Below are positions 60,227 through 64,000 of a stretch of 64,000 nt of DNA, piece by piece. The position numbers and the translations under genes are program-made. Origin of the DNA: Gemmatimonadota bacterium (lineage in GTDB: Bacteria; Latescibacterota; UBA2968; UBA8231); the NCBI GenBank assembly GCA_018673255.1, contig JABHDC010000126.1, forward strand, positions 1 to 64,000. Reading direction: 5' to 3'. Position 1 is the stretch's first letter. Each line of letters starts with the position of its first letter. The notes below the pieces were generated by a model, which worked only from the letters and a program-made list of their open reading frames with translations, had not been told where the DNA came from and ran no database searches.

Positions 60227-61882
60227 ATGAGCCATCTGATGCATACGAGATTCCCCAGAATCCAGGCCCTGCTCCTGCTGCTCGCCCTGATGGCGATTCG
60301 CACCGAGGCCGAGTCGGATCTGACCCTCCGGCGGTCCTTCACTCAGAATGCGTCCACCGCGCCGGGACAGTCTCTGCGTCTGGATGCATCCAGTGCAGGG
60401 ATCACGGTCACCGGCACGTCAGAAGAGGAGATCGCGATCGAAGTGATCGTCGAGGTCAGTGGTGGCACCGAGGCCCTCGCTGAAGACTTCTACAGCAAGG
60501 TTTCGCTCTCTATGGACCCGAGTGACGAGGGCTTTCGTGCCCGACTCGATCTGCCGGAGGAAAAGGAAGAGGAGAAGCCGCCGTCAGCGGGTTTCCTGCG
60601 GCGCATGTTCTACGGTGAGACTGATCAGTCGGATCTGTCGATCTCCACGACGATGACGATTCAGTTGCCCTCGCAGTATTCGCTGGATCTGCGCAACAGC
60701 TTTGGTGACATCAGCGTAAGCGGCATGGATGGCGATCTGGCCATCGACAATAGTTCGGGGGACATCTCGATTGAATCCAGTTCCGGTTCTCTCGAACTGG
60801 GCAACGACTATTCCACCGTCCGAGTGATCGACTTCGAAGGCCCCGTCGGTGTGCAAGGCAACAGCTCCGATGTCACTCTCACCCGGGTTCGGGGCGCAGC
60901 GACGATCCGCACCAGTTACCGCCCCGTGCGGCTCACCGACCTGACAGGCACCGTCGAGGTGGAAGCGCTCAATGGTCCGGTCGTCGTTCGTGATGTCGAA
61001 GGAAACTGTGTGATAACCGGTTCCTATCAGCCCGTTGAGGTTGAGGGTGTGACGGGTGATCTGAGAGTGAGCAGTCAGAGCGGTGGCGTTCGACTCGTAG
61101 ATGTCGGTGGCGCTGCAGAGGTCGAGTCGAGCTATCGAGCGATCCACGTGGAGCGCGTCAAGGGGGATGTGCGGGTCACCGGGAACAATAGTGATGTGAC
61201 GGTGCGCGATACGGAAGCGGACGTGATGATCCGCACCTCCTATCGGCCTGTATCAGTGGAACAGGTCGTCGGGCGTGTGGATGTGGACAACACGTCGGGT
61301 GCGGTGGATCTGAGGTCGGTCGGCGCGGCACGGATCGTCAATTCCTATCGGGCGATCAAGGCCGAGGATGTGAAGGGGAGACTCAAGGTCATGGGGAGCT
61401 CCTCGGAGGTCACGATCCGCGGCGTTGGCGGCGACGCAGACATCGAGACGTCCTACCGGCCCATCATCGTTGAAGACGCCGGTGGCAACCTGCGGATCAA
61501 TGGCGGCTCATCGAGTGTGATGGTTGAGTCGGTGCAAGGTGATCTGCACGTGACCAACTCCTTCAAGTTCGTCATTGTGAAGGGGGTTGCAGGTTCGGTG
61601 GAGATTCGTGGAAACAACAGTCCCGTCGAAGTCTCGCAGGTCAGTGGCTTTGTCGAAGGTCAGCGCATCGACCTGTCGACGACGGGGAAGCCGATCACCC
61701 TCAGCCTGCCCGCAGATGCCGATGTGCAGGGGATTCTGAAGACTCGACGCGGCAGCATTCGGTCGGACTTTTCCGTTGAGCCTGACGATGACGACGAACG
61801 CGAGGCACGCATCAAGCTGGGCAACGGTGCTGCGTGGGTCGAGCTGGAGACGGATCAGGACATCACCCTCCTGCGCGAGTAG
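60227..61882 (+). CDS. DUF4097-like exported beta-solenoid protein
   Basis: This 551-residue protein starts at ATG 60227 after AAAGGG; ATG 60239 is possible. A signal peptide (about 5-28) leads into a head domain and then DUF4097-type beta repeats. From about residue 150 short strands such as SVSGMDGDLAIDNSSGDISI alternate with turns. Residues 230-474 are six full units of about 36 residues plus one partial unit, each opening SYRP/SYQP/SYRA. This predicts a right-handed solenoid of about 18-residue rungs. The end (about 490-551) is acidic. DUF4097-type proteins are often encoded with anti-sigma systems and toast-rack or adhesin-like proteins. It closes the four-gene operon. Confidence 0.8.
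   Translation: MSHLMHTRFPRIQALLLLLALMAIRTEAESDLTLRRSFTQNASTAPGQSLRLDASSAGITVTGTSEEEIAIEVIVEVSGGTEALAEDFYSKVSLSMDPSDEGFRARLDLPEEKEEEKPPSAGFLRRMFYGETDQSDLSISTTMTIQLPSQYSLDLRNSFGDISVSGMDGDLAIDNSSGDISIESSSGSLELGNDYSTVRVIDFEGPVGVQGNSSDVTLTRVRGAATIRTSYRPVRLTDLTGTVEVEALNGPVVVRDVEGNCVITGSYQPVEVEGVTGDLRVSSQSGGVRLVDVGGAAEVESSYRAIHVERVKGDVRVTGNNSDVTVRDTEADVMIRTSYRPVSVEQVVGRVDVDNTSGAVDLRSVGAARIVNSYRAIKAEDVKGRLKVMGSSSEVTIRGVGGDADIETSYRPIIVEDAGGNLRINGGSSSVMVESVQGDLHVTNSFKFVIVKGVAGSVEIRGNNSPVEVSQVSGFVEGQRIDLSTTGKPITLSLPADADVQGILKTRRGSIRSDFSVEPDDDDEREARIKLGNGAAWVELETDQDITLLRE
60914..61648 (+). repeat. Six full units of about 36 residues (108 bases) plus one partial unit
   Basis: The units start at SYRPVRL, SYQPVEV, SYRAIHV, SYRPVSV, SYRAIKA and SYRPIIV, followed by a shortened SFKFVIV unit. 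Lengths are 36, 36, 36, 35, 36 and 36 residues. At the DNA level they are diverged. Confidence 0.8.
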
Positions 61883-61897
61883 GCTTCAGGCGAAGCC
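61882..61897 (+). terminator. Short stem-loop at the end of the ECF operon
   Basis: GGCTTC (61882-61887) pairs with GAAGCC (61892-61897) around a 4-base loop, starting at the last base of the DUF4097 stop codon. No T-run follows, so it is weak. A second GCCAC/GTGGC pair lies near 61916-61933. Confidence 0.35.
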
Positions 61898-62047
61898 GTG
61901 AATCTGCACCCAGCGTCCAGGCCACAGTCCGTGGCGGTCGACGTGTGGCATTGCGCTAAGGTGATTGCAGAGTAAGATTGGCGCCGGAAGACGAAGGATC
62001 TCCATCCCACAGACCGAACTGTCACAGATCTACTTCAGGAGAACGAC

Positions 62048-63091
62048 ATGTCCGACGCGCCACTTCTCATCGTCAGCACCCTCACCGACAACGACGGCAT
62101 CTTTGTCTTCCGGATCGCCGATGGCGACGGGCGTCTGGAGTTGCTGAAGCAGACGGGTGGTCTCAAGGATTCGTTCTACGTTGCCATCCACCCGAAGGGC
62201 AATCTCGTCTACAGCATTACCGATCCGGGTGGTGAGCAGCTCGTGTCGGCCCTGGCTCTTGATCGCAGCAGCGGCGCACTGAAATTGATCAATCAGCAAC
62301 CGACGCAGGGGAGCTATCCCTGCTACGTGGAAGTCGATCCCACAGGACGGGCTGTCGTGGTGGCCAACTACAATGGTGGCAGCGTCACCTCTTATCCCAT
62401 CGGCGCCGATGGCGCCCTGGGTGCGGCCGGCTCATTTCACCAGCACAAGGGTAGCAGCATCCTTGAGCGGCAGACCGAGCCCCACGCACACTGCTTCAAG
62501 ATTGCCGCCGATGGCCGTTTCGCCTTCGCTTCCGACCTCGGCATGGACAAGGTGATGATCTATGCCCTGGACGCCGCCACGGGAACTATCACACCGGCAG
62601 AGCAGCCCTTCGTGCGCGTCACCCCGGGAGGTGGTCCGCGCCACTTCACCATCGCGCCGAACAATCGCCACGCCTACGTGATCAACGAGATCGGCAACAC
62701 GGTCACGGCCTTCAACTTCGATGCCGAACGTGGCCTGCTGATCGAGCAGGGATCGGTGACGACCATCCCCGAGGACTTCGACGGCGTGACCCACACGGCA
62801 GATCTGTGCCTCACGCCGGATGGCCGCTTTCTCTATGGTTCGAATCGCGGCCACGACAGTGTGGCCATGTATCGAGTCGACGAGGGAACCGGTGCGTTGA
62901 CGCCGATCGGGATCCAGTTGACGGGTGGATCGGCACCGCAGAATCTGACGATGAGCCCCGACGGCAAGTTGCTGTTCGTTGCCGCATCGAATGATGGCAA
63001 GATCGGCGCCTTCCGCATCGCAGCAGATGGGACACTGTCCCTGGCGAGCGAAACCGATGTACCGTCACCCTTCTGTTCGGTGATCGCCTGA
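62048..63091 (+). CDS. Lactonase family seven-bladed beta-propeller (6-phosphogluconolactonase-like)
   Basis: This 347-residue protein starts after CAGGAGAACGAC. It contains repeating blades with strand-turn features such as FYVAIHPKGNLVYSI, YVEVDPTGRAVVVANYNGGSV, EPHAHCFKIAADGRFAFASDLG, GGGPRHFTIAPNNRHAYVINE and HTADLCLTPDGRFLYGSNRG. These are hallmarks of the YbhE/Pgl-type lactonase family: PHAHC and GPRHF near the active site, and DLG for the metal. No signal peptide is present. It hydrolyses sugar lactones such as 6-phosphogluconolactone in E. coli; the substrate here is not proven. It stands alone between the ECF operon and the TetR gene. Confidence 0.88.
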   Translation: MSDAPLLIVSTLTDNDGIFVFRIADGDGRLELLKQTGGLKDSFYVAIHPKGNLVYSITDPGGEQLVSALALDRSSGALKLINQQPTQGSYPCYVEVDPTGRAVVVANYNGGSVTSYPIGADGALGAAGSFHQHKGSSILERQTEPHAHCFKIAADGRFAFASDLGMDKVMIYALDAATGTITPAEQPFVRVTPGGGPRHFTIAPNNRHAYVINEIGNTVTAFNFDAERGLLIEQGSVTTIPEDFDGVTHTADLCLTPDGRFLYGSNRGHDSVAMYRVDEGTGALTPIGIQLTGGSAPQNLTMSPDGKLLFVAASNDGKIGAFRIAADGTLSLASETDVPSPFCSVIA

Positions 63092-63114
63092 AGCGCAGGC
63101 GGGTGCGGGTGGCC

Positions 63115-63708
63115 TCAGACGGCCCCGGGCGGGGACACGATGGTCAGGGCTGATGCCACCAGCTGTTCGGGATCGAGGTCGTCCTGCAATACTTTCGATG
63201 TGCCCAGCAGGCCCGCACCGAGAGTGAAGAGGATCTGCGACAGCTGTGCGGCAGAGATATCGTCCCGTAGTTCGCCAGCCTGCTGTGCGCTGGCGATCGT
63301 TTCCGTCAGCAGGTCGCTGGCGCGGGCATGGTGCTGCTTGAGCAGGGCCGAAACCTGATCGTCATGTGACCCGAGCTCACAAGAGGTGTTCATCGCCATG
63401 CAGCCGCGTTGTGACTCGCCACGGCACATGAGGATCACGCTCTGAAACCAGGCGTGCAGACGCTGTCCTGGTGTACCGCCCTCAGACAGTGCGATTTTCA
63501 TCGCCGTGTAGGCGCCATCGAGATAACGACTCAGCGACTTCATGAACAGGTCGTGTTTGTCGTCGAAGGCCTTGTAGAGACTGCCCTTCTGAAGACCGGT
63601 GGCTTCCACGAGGTCCGTCATCGACGTCGCCTCGTAGCCCTGCGCCCAGAACGTGCTCATCGCTGCGTCCAGCGCCTGGTCCATGTCGAATTCGCGTGGT
63701 CTGGCCAT
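63115..63708 (-). CDS. TetR/AcrR family transcriptional regulator
   Basis: This 197-residue protein has an N-terminal DNA-binding domain (MARPREFDMDQALDAAMSTF, then GYEATSMTDLVEATGLQKGSLYKAFDDKHDLF). It ends at about residue 52 in the TetR helix-turn-helix with KGSLYKAF. The C-terminal ligand-binding part (about 60-197) includes ESQRGCMAMNTSCELG, which resembles the pattern of the AcrR/TetR_C_16-type regulators where a Cys-containing GCLL-like motif is common. The gene begins 8 bases after the stop of the upstream barrel-like gene, so it may be co-transcribed with it. Its target is unknown. Confidence 0.9.
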   Translation of the reverse strand: MARPREFDMDQALDAAMSTFWAQGYEATSMTDLVEATGLQKGSLYKAFDDKHDLFMKSLSRYLDGAYTAMKIALSEGGTPGQRLHAWFQSVILMCRGESQRGCMAMNTSCELGSHDDQVSALLKQHHARASDLLTETIASAQQAGELRDDISAAQLSQILFTLGAGLLGTSKVLQDDLDPEQLVASALTIVSPPGAV

Positions 63709-63716
63709 GATGATCT

Positions 63717-64000
63717 TCAGAAGTAGTGGACGTATTCGATCTGCAGGTAGTCGTCACGCCGGAATGCATACAGCGGGTCACGGGCGTCGACACTGGTAAA
63801 GATACGAGCCTCAAGGCGAATCTCTCCAGTATCACGCCAGCGTCGATTGGCCTCCAGGGAGGTGAATTGGGTGCCCTGGTCGGTGTCCATCGCCGTGAAG
63901 GCAAGCACATCCGTGTCCTGCACGTCATTGAAGGTCAGGCGGCCACCGATGGCGATGTCCCGATCGGCTACGGGAGGGAAGGGAAGATCCCGGTTGTCGT
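63717..64000 (-). CDS. C-terminal part of a probable outer-membrane beta-barrel protein (runs off the right edge)
   Basis: The frame is open from the window edge at 64000 to the TGA at 63719-63717, giving about 94 residues. The sequence has alternating polar and hydrophobic residues, for example GGRLTFNDVQDTDVLAFTAM and RLEARIFTSVDARDPLYAF. It ends in YVHYF, with a C-terminal phenylalanine as recognised by the BAM complex. These features fit the last strands of an outer-membrane barrel, perhaps a TonB-dependent or autotransporter-like protein. The TetR gene follows after 8 bases. No family can be named from this fragment. Confidence 0.45.
   Translation of the reverse strand, partial: DNRDLPFPPVADRDIAIGGRLTFNDVQDTDVLAFTAMDTDQGTQFTSLEANRRWRDTGEIRLEARIFTSVDARDPLYAFRRDDYLQIEYVHYF

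Noticed and set aside
1..64000. tRNA, rRNA, insertion sequences, integrases, attachment sites or riboswitches
   Set aside because: I saw no cloverleaf arms, ribosomal signatures, transposase genes, terminal inverted repeats or riboswitch-like leaders; a covariance-model search (tRNAscan, Rfam) would be needed to exclude degenerate cases.

Overview
This is a gene-dense, GC-rich (roughly 60 percent or more by eye) bacterial chromosome segment of about 64 kb. It holds some 40 protein genes, no rRNA or tRNA that I can recognise, no CRISPR array and no insertion sequence. The gene mix is a URO-D-like methyltransferase family protein, an M81 peptidase, a DUF3604-type protein, a multi-pass DUF6785-like membrane protein, a beta-helix protein ending in a FlgD-like/type A sorting domain with a YPNPFN motif, a LA_2272-like repeat protein and many two-component regulators. 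That mix resembles uncultured Latescibacterota, Poribacteria or nearby FCB-group bacteria. This placement is inference from gene content; no phylogenetic marker is decisive here.

Left part (1-9 kb): the tail of a sulfatase is followed by a tightly overlapping trio. It consists of a PhnD-like binding lipoprotein, a sensor kinase and an NtrC-type sigma-54 activator, the same layout as the AioXSR/ArxXSR systems. Immediately downstream lie a 38-bp perfectly symmetric dyad and a good -24/-12 promoter. They head an operon for an octaheme cytochrome c, a Tat-exported four-cluster ferredoxin, an NrfD-type quinol-interacting membrane subunit and a DUF2339-like membrane protein. The simplest reading is a ligand-sensing circuit that switches on an NrfBCD-like electron-transfer module.

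9-30 kb is mostly catabolic. It carries a glycyl-radical enzyme with an M81 peptidase, a predicted carbohydrate-active protein, a URO-D-like protein, an NmrA-like reductase and a BNR sialidase-like protein. A five-ORF minus-strand operon follows (APH-like kinase, M14-like deacylase, a ceramidase-like protein split into two frames, and a GNAT). At 23.3-25.7 kb lie an unusual soluble protein that combines a FliG C-terminal-like segment with a MotA cytoplasmic-loop-like segment, a YgjV-like membrane protein and a diheme cytochrome c. A three-gene minus-strand operon (GH43/32-like propeller, class III aminotransferase, DUF3604-like) closes this part.

30-45 kb: a giant hybrid sensor kinase has duplicated, unnamed sensor domains and is followed by a Gfo/Idh oxidoreductase and an arylamine N-acetyltransferase. 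Next come an ankyrin-repeat protein with the same N-terminal leader as the FliG/MotA-like protein, a small secreted protein, two overlapping P-loop kinases, a MacB/FtsX-type permease, a GyrI-like effector-binding protein and a CPBP protease.

45-64 kb: a very large Lhr-type helicase is translationally coupled to a winged-helix/DUF5591-like protein. Further on are the secreted beta-helix protein, an orphan but complete FliG and a DUF6785-like transporter-like protein. An ECF sigma/anti-sigma pair then heads an operon for two exported, internally repetitive proteins (LA_2272-like and DUF4097-like). A lactonase-like propeller, a TetR regulator and the C-terminus of a probable outer-membrane barrel reach the right edge.
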